Shown here in pieces: positions 1-5,342 of a DNA stretch of 5,342 bases. Origin of the DNA: an uncultured euryarchaeote (lineage in GTDB: Archaea; Thermoplasmatota; Poseidoniia; Poseidoniales; Thalassarchaeaceae); contig CALCOR010000319.1 of assembly GCA_937897085.1 (NCBI GenBank), forward strand, positions 1-5,342, read 5' to 3'. The translations under genes were made by a program, and so were the position numbers. Under the pieces are notes generated by a model that saw only the letters and a program-made list of their open reading frames with translations, searched no databases and had not been told where the DNA came from. How positions within the stretch are numbered: the stretch's first letter is position 1; each line of letters starts with the position of its first letter.

Positions 1-381
1 AGCGACCGTTCCTATCTGCATCGTTCCAGAAGCCCCGCCACCGGCGATGATTGCCAACGACCATTGCAGAGCAGGGTGCATCCCATCCAAACTCGCCGCC
101 ATCACACTCGAACCTGCGATGACAGCAGCAGGTGTGGCAATAGTGTCCAGAAGATTATCCAGCCAGGGAATGTAGTAGGCAGCGACCTCAATCAGAGTGG
201 CGGCTGCGAGGATGAGTGTCACCCATGTGTCACCGAGCCAGAGCATGTCTGCGCTGAGTTCCACCCATTCGAAGCGCGCAGCGAGGGAGAGAATCAGTGG
301 TGGCAGGAAGATGCGGAAGCCGCACGCGCTCGCCAGACCGATGCCGATGCTGAACGCGACGAACGCCTGCCAAGGATCCAT
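1..381 (-). CDS. DUF4126 family membrane protein, C-terminus cut off by window edge
   Basis: The reverse strand encodes 127 residues from an ATG at 381-379, still open at position 1. Visible hydrophobic segments lie at about residues 6-34, 52-72, 82-98 and 107-127, so this is a multi-pass membrane protein. The family hallmarks I recognise are an early 'ACGFRIF' (19-25), 'YYIPWLDNLLDTIATPAA' (69-86) and a glycine-rich 'IIAGGGASG' (111-119). They match the DUF4126 family, whose biochemical function is unknown. Members are usually near 200 residues, so about one third is missing here. The start codon follows the cutA stop by 4 nt, and the Shine-Dalgarno GGGTGA contains that stop codon, which suggests translational coupling. 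Family assignment is by recognised sequence pattern. Any link to metal handling through cutA is inference from position only. Confidence 0.8.
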   Translation of the reverse strand, partial: MDPWQAFVAFSIGIGLASACGFRIFLPPLILSLAARFEWVELSADMLWLGDTWVTLILAAATLIEVAAYYIPWLDNLLDTIATPAAVIAGSSVMAASLDGMHPALQWSLAIIAGGGASGTMQIGTVA

Positions 382-385
382 CTGC

Positions 386-391
386 TCACCC
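386..391 (-). promoter_or_regulatory. Shine-Dalgarno GGGTGA for the DUF4126 gene, overlapping the cutA stop
   Basis: On the reverse strand GGGTGA lies 4 nt before the ATG at 381, and its last three bases are the TGA stop of cutA. It matches the GGTGA core complementary to the 3' end of 16S rRNA. The overlap supports the chosen start and points to coupled translation of the two genes. Confidence 0.55.
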
Positions 392-706
392 GGTCTGCTC
401 CTCGACCCAATCAGCGTATCCGTCACTGGCTCCGGCGCGCCAATGCACCACCTGTGGCTCATCATAGGGGTGTTCAGCCACGAGCGCGGCCACAAGTTCC
501 CGCAGTGATGACTCGGAGGTCTTCAGCCGCAGGCACCACTCCTGCTCATCACACAGTTCACCTTTCCAGCGATAGGTCGAGCCGATGCGGCGCTGCACAC
601 ACGCAGCCAGACCTGCTTCAACCAGCGGGGTGGCGAAGGCGATGACCTGTTCCTCATCCCACGCACCAGGAAGCGTGGTCTCGAGCAACACGATTTCGGT
701 GGTCAT
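386..706 (-). CDS. cutA: CutA1-like protein (divalent cation tolerance family)
   Basis: This gene encodes 106 residues, the normal length for CutA1, a small trimeric cytosolic protein with a ferredoxin-like fold. It is linked to divalent metal (copper) tolerance in E. coli, although its exact role is still unclear across organisms. Conserved positions visible are 'LAACVQ' (33-38), Y45-x-W47-x-G49 of the 'YxWxGE' element, E54/E56, K62 in 'LRLKTSE', and the family signature HPYDEP (79-84) followed by Y97 and W100. The start at 706 is chosen because family members begin directly with 'M-T-x-x-x-V'. An in-frame ATG at 733 would add nine residues that do not resemble the family. No Shine-Dalgarno precedes 706, so the message may be leaderless. 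It is the first gene of a two-gene minus-strand unit with the DUF4126 gene. Confidence 0.93.
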   Translation of the reverse strand: MTTEIVLLETTLPGAWDEEQVIAFATPLVEAGLAACVQRRIGSTYRWKGELCDEQEWCLRLKTSESSLRELVAALVAEHPYDEPQVVHWRAGASDGYADWVEEQTG

Positions 707-822
707 GGCACACGCTGGCAGGCAATATGGCATCAATCTGACCGACGCTGAGACACTGCTACCCCGAGAGAACGATTGAAGGCTGAGGGCTGTCCGCCTC
801 GCAATAGAACGAGGGTGTTAGC
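707..822. promoter_or_regulatory. Divergent intergenic region between cutA and the geranylgeranyl reductase gene
   Basis: These 116 nt separate two divergent starts and must hold promoters for both directions. The only AT-rich patch resembling a TATA element is around 723-728 (AATATG). It lies about 17-22 nt from the cutA start, closer than expected for a leaderless archaeal transcript, so I do not assign it firmly. No strong inverted repeat was found. Confidence 0.4.
811..817 (+). promoter_or_regulatory. Shine-Dalgarno GAGGGTG for the geranylgeranyl reductase
   Basis: GAGGGTG ends 5 nt before the ATG at 823. It is one base away from the consensus GAGGTG and supports that start. Confidence 0.6.
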
Positions 823-2205
823 ATGGCCGAAGCCTGGACAGAACCGCTCGACTCAGGTCCGTTGCCAGAAGATGGCTCGCGATTCGACGTCATCGTGGTC
901 GGTGGTGGACCGGGTGGTTCCGCCGCAGCCAGTTACGCAGCGCTAGAAGGGCTTCGAGTACTACTATTGGAAAAGGCTGTTTTTCCGCGCGATAAGACAT
1001 GCGGCGACGCTGTTGGCGGCAAGTCACTGAAGCACGTAGCGGAACTAGGCGTCAAGCCGATGATCGAAGCGACGCCGCATTTCCGCGTAAACGGCATCCT
1101 GTTCAGCAGCGCCAACGGCAACGAGGCGCTCATTCCACTACCTGAGGAGGAGGTAGAGAATCTCGAAGCGGGTTACTCTCTGCCTCGACTCCAATTCGAC
1201 TACATGATGTTCAAGCGCGCTCGTGACCTTGTTCTTGAGAACAACGGAGTGGTAATCCAAGACTTCACTGTCACGGAAGTGAACGTGAGCGGTGAAGGAG
1301 AGGGGGATGAACAGCGCATCACTGGTATTACTGGAGTCATAGGTGGAAAACGGAGTGGAAATGATTTGATGGTTTTCAACGCGCCACTGACTGTAGGGGC
1401 AAGTGGGTACACTTGTTTGGTTGCAAAGACAATCACCGAAGTGTGCTACAGCGAGCCGATGCGTGACGATGTGCACTATTGTGGAGCGTACCGTGAATAC
1501 TGGACAAATGTGAAGGGTTGTGAAGGAAGTTCCGGCCCGATTGAAATCCACTTCATCAACGAGATCATTCCGGGTTACTTCTGGATTTTTCCTGTAGGGA
1601 AAAATGATGATGGGCAAAATATCGTCAATGTTGGGATAGGGATGGTCATCGACGAGATGAACAAGCAAACGGTCAAACTGCGAAAGCTACAGGAATGGGT
1701 CATCAAAGAACACCCTAAATTCAAACTCAGGTTCGCGGATTCAGAACTGGTCGATGGTTCATGCAAAGGATTCCAACTCCCATTCGGCTCCCCACGCAAG
1801 AATCCTCCTTCTTTCCAACCCCGCCGGTCTGCCATGGCTGGCGCCATCTGCATTGGTGATGCTGCCTCTCTAGTCGACCCTTTCAGTGGCGAAGGAATCG
1901 GCAACGCGCTCGTCACAGCCAAGATGGCCATCAAGCACTTCGATGCTGAGAAGCATGGTGATGGGCTTCCACTCTCAGCTGCCCATTCCTACATGGATGA
2001 CTTATGGGAGACTCTTGGCCCGGAGTTGACGAACTCATTCAAATTACAGGGACTCGTTCGCAAGAAGCGTGTGATGAACTGGTTCATCGGTAAGGCAGGG
2101 CGCAAACCTGAGATTCAGCGGGCGTTGACGGACATGATCGCTAGCAAGGAGGCTCAGGGTCAATTCCACAGTAAATGGTGGATGTTCAAGACCTTGGTAT
2201 TCTGA
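823..2205 (+). CDS. Geranylgeranyl reductase family flavoprotein (archaeal lipid saturation)
   Basis: The 460-residue product is an FAD-dependent oxidoreductase of the geranylgeranyl reductase family (p-hydroxybenzoate hydroxylase fold). Archaeal members reduce the geranylgeranyl double bonds of (di)geranylgeranylglycerol phospholipids to give saturated phytanyl chains, at the cytosolic face of the membrane. Seen in the sequence: the Rossmann motif GGGPGGS at 27-33; E50, likely binding the FAD ribose; 'FPRDKTCGDAVGG' (54-66) with the conserved C60; the lipid-site element GYFWIFPVG (251-259); and the second FAD motif GDAASLVDPFSGEGIG (345-360). About 20 residues precede the Rossmann strand. 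The usual DG motif appears as 'GASG' (192-195), so its aspartate is replaced by S194. The middle of the gene is clearly lower in GC than its ends. The ATG at 823 has a good Shine-Dalgarno. The HAD phosphatase gene starts 11 nt after the stop, indicating an operon. Bacterial members act in chlorophyll or menaquinone metabolism, so the exact substrate is inferred. Confidence 0.93.
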   Translation: MAEAWTEPLDSGPLPEDGSRFDVIVVGGGPGGSAAASYAALEGLRVLLLEKAVFPRDKTCGDAVGGKSLKHVAELGVKPMIEATPHFRVNGILFSSANGNEALIPLPEEEVENLEAGYSLPRLQFDYMMFKRARDLVLENNGVVIQDFTVTEVNVSGEGEGDEQRITGITGVIGGKRSGNDLMVFNAPLTVGASGYTCLVAKTITEVCYSEPMRDDVHYCGAYREYWTNVKGCEGSSGPIEIHFINEIIPGYFWIFPVGKNDDGQNIVNVGIGMVIDEMNKQTVKLRKLQEWVIKEHPKFKLRFADSELVDGSCKGFQLPFGSPRKNPPSFQPRRSAMAGAICIGDAASLVDPFSGEGIGNALVTAKMAIKHFDAEKHGDGLPLSAAHSYMDDLWETLGPELTNSFKLQGLVRKKRVMNWFIGKAGRKPEIQRALTDMIASKEAQGQFHSKWWMFKTLVF

Positions 2206-2209
2206 GGTG
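2204..2209 (+). promoter_or_regulatory. Shine-Dalgarno GAGGTG setting the HAD phosphatase start
   Basis: GAGGTG, partly within the stop codon of the reductase gene, lies 7 nt before the ATG at 2217. It favours 2217 over an in-frame ATG at 2175 that would overlap the upstream gene, and it suggests translational coupling. Confidence 0.65.
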
Positions 2210-2216
2210 TAGTGTG

Positions 2217-3014
2217 ATGAGTGACGCTTCTCTCCCAGGAATCAAGGCGGTTTTCTGCGACCTCGACGGTACCCTCTACCTCGGTGATGAGTTGATTCCC
2301 GGGGCACTGGAATTCCTCGAACGCTGCGAGGCCCGCGGCATCCGTCGCTTCTTCCTGTCGAACAACTCGTCGCGCTCGGTCGAGCAGTATCTCACCAAAC
2401 TCCACGGATTGGGCATACCCGCTGAAGCGGATGACGTCATGCTGTCGACCCACGACCTGATTGCTTGGCTCACCGAGGAAGAGGTCAGTGACACCTACCT
2501 GGTTGGGACGGAGGGAATGCGGGCCATGCTCGAGGGTGCTGGCATCGAAACGCAGTCCAAGGCACCCGAGTACGTCGTGCTCGGATACGACACCGAGATC
2601 ACCTACGACAAACTCGCCACGGCTTCGATTCATCTACACGCAGGCGTGCCTTTGGTGGCCAGCCATCCGGACATCGTCTGCCCTTCACCTGCTGGAGCTA
2701 GTGGAGAAGTGATCGGAATCCCAGACTCTGGTGCGTACATGGCGCTGTTTGAAGCAACCACAGGGGTGCGGCCGGTGCATGTCTGCGGAAAGCCGAACGC
2801 GGGAATGCTGTTACACAAGGTGGTCGAACTGGGACTTGAGCCGAGTGGGTGTGCCATGATTGGCGACCGGCTGTACACCGATCTAGAGATGGCCGCGCAG
2901 GCGGGTGTGCACGGAGTGCTGGTGCTTTCAGGTGAGGCGACTGCCGACGATGCTCGGGCTGCCCCTCAGAATCCTGACTTGATTGTCGAGTCGGTTGATT
3001 CGCTGTTGCGCTGA
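2217..3014 (+). CDS. HAD superfamily phosphatase, NagD / p-nitrophenylphosphatase-like (subfamily IIA)
   Basis: The 265-residue product has all four haloacid dehalogenase motifs. Motif I is DLDGT (15-19), with D15 as nucleophile and D17 as acid/base. Motif II is FFLSNNSS (45-52) with S48. Motif III is K192 in 'CGKPNAG'. Motif IV is GDRLYTD (216-222), with D217 and D222 binding Mg2+. The roughly 135-residue segment between motifs II and III is a C2-type cap, as in NagD, phosphoglycolate phosphatase and pyridoxal phosphatase relatives. Length is normal for the group, and the first residues lead straight into the motif I strand. It should hydrolyse a small cytosolic phosphomonoester. The substrate cannot be read from sequence, and proximity to the lipid reductase is only a hint. 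The upstream gene ends 11 nt earlier and the next gene starts 41 nt later on the same strand. Confidence 0.92.
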   Translation: MSDASLPGIKAVFCDLDGTLYLGDELIPGALEFLERCEARGIRRFFLSNNSSRSVEQYLTKLHGLGIPAEADDVMLSTHDLIAWLTEEEVSDTYLVGTEGMRAMLEGAGIETQSKAPEYVVLGYDTEITYDKLATASIHLHAGVPLVASHPDIVCPSPAGASGEVIGIPDSGAYMALFEATTGVRPVHVCGKPNAGMLLHKVVELGLEPSGCAMIGDRLYTDLEMAAQAGVHGVLVLSGEATADDARAAPQNPDLIVESVDSLLR

Positions 3015-3044
3015 GGTTGCCAATCTGCGGGGAAAGCCCAGCAT

Positions 3045-3049
3045 AGAGG
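3045..3049 (+). promoter_or_regulatory. Shine-Dalgarno AGAGG supporting a TTG start
   Basis: AGAGG lies 6 nt before TTG at 3056. The reading frame is closed by TAG at 3044-3046, and no in-frame ATG occurs before about residue 50, within the PCMT-like region, so this site decides in favour of the TTG start. Confidence 0.55.
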
Positions 3050-3055
3050 CATTCA

Positions 3056-4534
3056 TTGAAAGGTAGAACGCACTGCTCGTACTTCGTGAATCCTGCTTGG
3101 GGAGACATCGGAGCTGCCGAATGCGACCTCGCCTCCTTGCCAGAAGTGGAGGTAGTTCCGCGCCTGCCCAACAACGAGGAAGCAGTACTCCGTCTGGCTG
3201 CGATGGGAGTGCTGTTCGACGAGGTGCTGCAGGAGGCGATGGCGATATGTCCGAGGCAGCGACACGCGCTCGAACAACCTTTGCTCGATGAGGTCGACCT
3301 CGAGGGCTCAGCACTCAGATTGCCATGGTGGCATGAGGTGGAAGGGAGTTGTGCGTTGATTCCTGGTCACTACGAGACCGCGCAGGTGTTCCAACTACTG
3401 AGGATGAGAGTCGGTGACCGGGTGTTGCTGCTGGGTCCGCGCGGAAATTACTGGACGGAATTGCTGGTTCGGGTCGGTGCATCCGAACTGCTCGTCATCG
3501 AACCTGATGAGATGCGACGCGCTACACTGATCGCCCGCTGGGAGCAGCTGGGGCTCGATGAGTTGTGTGAAGAGCATGATTGTGAAGTGAGGTGGGGGGG
3601 GTGCGTTGAGTTGGCAAACGAAGTAATGCGCAGCGAACCGTACTGGGACCGTATGCTGCTCACAGGAGCGTTGCCTCGACTACCGCTCGAGTTGCTCAAG
3701 GGGCTCACACATGATGGGCAGGCTCTGGTCGTCGTAGGAGACGGTGGGCAAGGCATGCTGCAACTGGTCACGCCGACGAGCAAGCGAGAGTGGACCGCCC
3801 AGCACGTGACCCACTTCGGAGTTGATGATTTCAGACCCGAGGTGGCCTCGGTGCTAGAGGGCATCGAGCCACCCGTGGAGGGGGTGGCCGAGGCGGTGGA
3901 GGCCAGCGAGGCTGAGCGGATACGCGCTTGGACTCTGGCCAACAACGACCCGATACGCGACCGTTTTGCTCCTGAAAGAATCCTACGAATGATGGCTGAC
4001 ATCTGGAACTCGGCGGGACCTGTGTTCGCTGGCTTGGAGGATGCCGAGGCTGATATTCGAACCAAACTGGCCGACGATCTGTTCCGTCTCGGGAATACTC
4101 TTGGTCAACTGAATGTGATTGGCTTGGCAGGTGAGCATCACGCCGAGTCGTTCAGGTTGCTGCCCTCCGCTGAATCTGCGACCCTTCTAGGTTGGTCTTA
4201 TTCAGAATCTGGGGGGGATGGGCGGGATTCCGCCCTCGCCTGGTATAGACGGGCGATTGAGACTGATCCAACGCTGGGAAATGCATGGAACGATATCGGT
4301 GCACTGCTGCTCGATAGCGGTGAATTGAAAGAAGCGGTTCCGTGGCTCAGCACTGCCACACAAGCCCCTCGCTACGACGCACAGGGATTCCCTTGGTTGA
4401 ATCTGGCACGAGTGCATGAGATGTTGGGCAACAAGATGGCTGCGTTCGAGGCAGCGCGTGAAGCGCTGGAACACCTTCCTGATGACGAGGACGCGCTGCG
4501 CATCTTCGACGAATCGGGCGCCGGGCTCATCTGA
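3056..4534 (+). CDS. Divergent protein-L-isoaspartate methyltransferase-like domain fused to C-terminal TPR repeats
   Basis: The 492-residue product probably starts at TTG 3056. Residues about 40-265 follow the PCMT (protein-L-isoaspartate O-methyltransferase) layout: an N-terminal helical part with 'CPRQR' resembling the 'vpRexF' element; a Rossmann strand 'VGDRVLLLGPRGNYWTELL' (119-137); a second strand ending in acidic E149 ('LLVIEPDE'); 'PYWDRMLLTGALPRLP', like the PCMT 'PYDxIxVTAAxxxxP' segment; and 'GQALVVVGDGGQGML'. Key SAM-site features are eroded. The usual E-I-G-T-G-S-G-Y reads L-L-G-P-R-G-N-Y (125-132), and the GDG loop reads W-G-G-C. After a charged linker, residues about 376-477 form three TPR-type helix pairs (about 376-407, 408-440 and 442-477), usually a protein-binding module. 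No signal peptide or membrane helix is visible. I infer a cytosolic adaptor or altered methyltransferase, with function unknown. It is the last gene of the plus-strand run, and its stop overlaps the stop of the convergent small membrane protein gene. Confidence 0.8.
   Translation: MKGRTHCSYFVNPAWGDIGAAECDLASLPEVEVVPRLPNNEEAVLRLAAMGVLFDEVLQEAMAICPRQRHALEQPLLDEVDLEGSALRLPWWHEVEGSCALIPGHYETAQVFQLLRMRVGDRVLLLGPRGNYWTELLVRVGASELLVIEPDEMRRATLIARWEQLGLDELCEEHDCEVRWGGCVELANEVMRSEPYWDRMLLTGALPRLPLELLKGLTHDGQALVVVGDGGQGMLQLVTPTSKREWTAQHVTHFGVDDFRPEVASVLEGIEPPVEGVAEAVEASEAERIRAWTLANNDPIRDRFAPERILRMMADIWNSAGPVFAGLEDAEADIRTKLADDLFRLGNTLGQLNVIGLAGEHHAESFRLLPSAESATLLGWSYSESGGDGRDSALAWYRRAIETDPTLGNAWNDIGALLLDSGELKEAVPWLSTATQAPRYDAQGFPWLNLARVHEMLGNKMAAFEAAREALEHLPDDEDALRIFDESGAGLI
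3594..3601 (+). repeat. G8 homopolymer inside the PCMT-like/TPR gene
   Basis: Eight consecutive G bases encode W-G-G within the degenerate GDG-loop region. A second run of seven G lies at 4211-4217 in the TPR part. Both are in frame here, and the gene reads through them without interruption. Confidence 0.9.
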
Positions 4535-4847
4535 CCTGTTCGTCTACTGGCTGTCCTGATGGTTCTGGCTGGGCGACTTGCACCACACCCGGCTGCACCA
4601 ACTGCGGCTGCGTTGCTGGGATGTTGTAGACTACAGGAATCTGCTGCTCTCCTCGATGAGCGATGGACGAACCAGATGTGGCCATGGCGAACGCTATTCC
4701 AACCATCATCAGGCCGACAAGAGAACCTGCACATCCAATCGCTATCATCGGATTACTCGGGTAGACCACCAGCCCGAGCATGAACACCAGCATACCGAGG
4801 GTGGTGAACGCGGAGCCAATGATGGTGAGTGGTTTTCCCTGCTCCAT
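4527..4847 (-). CDS. Small two-helix membrane protein with a Gln/Pro-rich tail, function unknown
   Basis: I do not recognise this 106-residue protein. It has a short polar start (MEQGK), then two hydrophobic helices at about residues 6-29 and 33-56 separated by a tight 'YPSNP' turn, so a helical hairpin in the membrane is likely. Residues 57-106 form a soluble tail rich in Q, P and V with a repetitive 'QPxxVQPGVVQVAQPxP' character and probably disordered. The first helix is not followed by a clear cleavage site, so I read it as a membrane anchor rather than a signal peptide. Coding status is supported by a Shine-Dalgarno at correct spacing and by the sensible hydrophobic pattern. The opposite-strand frames there give Arg/His-rich nonsense. 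Its last 8 nt overlap the end of the PCMT-like/TPR gene tail to tail. Confidence 0.75.
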   Translation of the reverse strand: MEQGKPLTIIGSAFTTLGMLVFMLGLVVYPSNPMIAIGCAGSLVGLMMVGIAFAMATSGSSIAHRGEQQIPVVYNIPATQPQLVQPGVVQVAQPEPSGQPVDEQVR

Positions 4848-4977
4848 CAGTACTCACCCCTAGGTGCCGAGTTGCGTGTGGTGGGTGCGGGCATCATGTG
4901 TTCGTGCGGGCAACCTGTGCATCAAACTGACGTCAGGGAGGCGAAGCAATCATTGTGGAAAACGATGAGCGGGGGTC
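4848..4977. promoter_or_regulatory. Divergent intergenic region with a 10-bp perfect palindrome
   Basis: These 130 nt lie between the divergent small membrane protein and SDR genes and should hold both promoters. They contain the perfect palindrome CTGACGTCAG at 4927-4936, 41 nt before the SDR start, which could be an operator half-turn site. No clear TATA box was found. Confidence 0.35.
4854..4860 (-). promoter_or_regulatory. Shine-Dalgarno GGGGTGA for the small membrane protein
   Basis: On the reverse strand GGGGTGA lies 6 nt before the ATG at 4847, a strong match to the GGTGA core, supporting both the start and the reality of this small gene. Confidence 0.6.
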
Positions 4978-5342
4978 ATGCCTGAGGATGTCGTGCTGGT
5001 GACCGGGGCTTCGGGCTACATCGGCAGTCACGTGGTCGCTAACCTGCTCGCTCGCGGCATGCATGTACGCGCGGCTGCTCGTGACCCAGGGCGAACCGAG
5101 CACCTGCTACAGCTCCCGGTCAGTGACGGGGGCTCGCTCGAGGTCGTCAGCATGGACCTGTTTGATACCGACTCGGTGAATGCGGTGGTGGCGGGATGCA
5201 GTGATGTGATCCACACCGCAGCCGCGGTGCGCGTGGTCGCCAAGAACCCGCAGCGGGACATCGTCGACCCGTCGGTGGTGGGATGTCAAAATCTAGTGGC
5301 AGCCATCGACGCAGCAGGTTGCGTCGAGCGGTTCGTGCACAC
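4978..5342 (+). CDS. Extended SDR: dihydroflavonol reductase-like NAD(P)-dependent epimerase/dehydrogenase, cut by window edge
   Basis: The window holds 121 complete codons from the N-terminus. The nucleotide-binding motif TGASGYIG (9-16) is the TGxxGxxG signature of extended short-chain dehydrogenases. R31 and R35 ('HVRAAARDPGR') after the second strand suggest NADP(H) preference. D60 in 'SMDLFD' and 'VIHTAAAV' (77-84) are the expected adenine-binding and NAG/AAA-type elements. 'NPQRDIVDPSVVGCQNLVAAI' matches the 'DPxxxxxxPAVxGTxNxLxA' stretch of the dihydroflavonol-4-reductase/3-beta-HSD-like branch. The catalytic YxxxK lies beyond the edge, so activity cannot be judged, and substrates in this group range from sugar nucleotides to ketones and sterols. 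The frame is closed by TGA at 4966-4968. ATG 4978 lacks a well-spaced Shine-Dalgarno, and GTG 4993, preceded by GAGG, would remove only five residues and is a real alternative. Confidence 0.88.
   Translation, partial: MPEDVVLVTGASGYIGSHVVANLLARGMHVRAAARDPGRTEHLLQLPVSDGGSLEVVSMDLFDTDSVNAVVAGCSDVIHTAAAVRVVAKNPQRDIVDPSVVGCQNLVAAIDAAGCVERFVH

Noticed and set aside
64..645. A 193-codon open frame on the plus strand
   Set aside because: It lies antisense to cutA and the DUF4126 gene, is rich in Arg, His and Ser without any recognisable motif, and has no Shine-Dalgarno. It is a shadow of genes with clear family signatures.
707..733. An N-terminal extension of cutA from ATG at 733
   Set aside because: The nine added residues (Cys/Pro-containing) do not resemble the family, and CutA proteins usually start at the equivalent of 706. 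It is not fully excluded because neither start has a good Shine-Dalgarno.
1138..1668. A 176-codon open frame on the minus strand
   Set aside because: It runs antisense through the core of the geranylgeranyl reductase, whose motifs are intact. The composition resembles no protein family.
2175..2216. An upstream in-frame ATG that would extend the HAD phosphatase by 14 residues
   Set aside because: It lies inside the reductase gene. The ATG at 2217 has GAGGTG at 7-nt spacing, and HAD proteins of this type begin a few residues before motif I.
3015..3055. A possible terminator between the HAD and PCMT-like/TPR genes
   Set aside because: There is no stem-loop and no T-rich tract in the 41 nt, so read-through is more likely.
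2698..3174. A 158-codon minus-strand frame bridging the HAD and PCMT-like/TPR genes
   Set aside because: It is antisense to two well-supported genes, rich in Pro, Arg, Ser and His, with no motif.
4578..4985. A 135-codon plus-strand frame opposite the small membrane protein
   Set aside because: It is His/Arg-rich and without a fold pattern, while the minus-strand frame shows two clean hydrophobic helices and a strong Shine-Dalgarno.

Overview
The window reads as an archaeal chromosome fragment, most likely a Marine Group II / Poseidoniales-type euryarchaeon. The main clue is an intact 460-residue geranylgeranyl reductase family protein, an enzyme used to saturate archaeal ether lipids, whose sequence looks to me (from memory, not from a search) like the marine Euryarchaeota versions. 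Several genes also carry a GGTGA/GAGGTG-type Shine-Dalgarno sequence, which fits archaea but does not exclude bacteria. Hand-counted stretches are mostly about 58-63% GC. No RNA gene, CRISPR array, insertion sequence or integrase was seen. Nearly all of the window is coding.

Layout, left to right. (1) A minus-strand pair occupies 1-706: cutA (106 aa), then, 4 nt downstream, a DUF4126 multi-pass membrane protein that runs off the left edge. (2) A 116-nt divergent intergenic region separates cutA from the plus-strand genes. (3) A plus-strand run spans 823-4534: the geranylgeranyl reductase, a NagD-like HAD phosphatase 11 nt downstream, and, 41 nt after that, a 492-aa protein. This last protein joins a degenerate protein-L-isoaspartate methyltransferase-like domain to C-terminal tetratricopeptide repeats and starts at TTG. 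(4) A small two-helix membrane protein with a Gln/Pro-rich tail lies on the minus strand. Its stop overlaps the stop of the TPR gene by 8 nt. (5) After a 130-nt divergent spacer, the N-terminal third of an extended SDR (dihydroflavonol reductase-like NAD(P)-dependent epimerase/dehydrogenase) runs off the right edge on the plus strand.

How the genes may work together: reductase, phosphatase and PCMT-like/TPR gene are tightly spaced on one strand and are plausibly co-transcribed, but only the reductase has a clear pathway (saturation of geranylgeranyl chains of membrane lipids). The other genes look like ordinary housekeeping or hypothetical loci. I see no convincing new defence, mobile or biosynthetic system. 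The most unusual object is the divergent PCMT-like/TPR fusion, and the next is a marked drop in GC in the middle third of the reductase gene.
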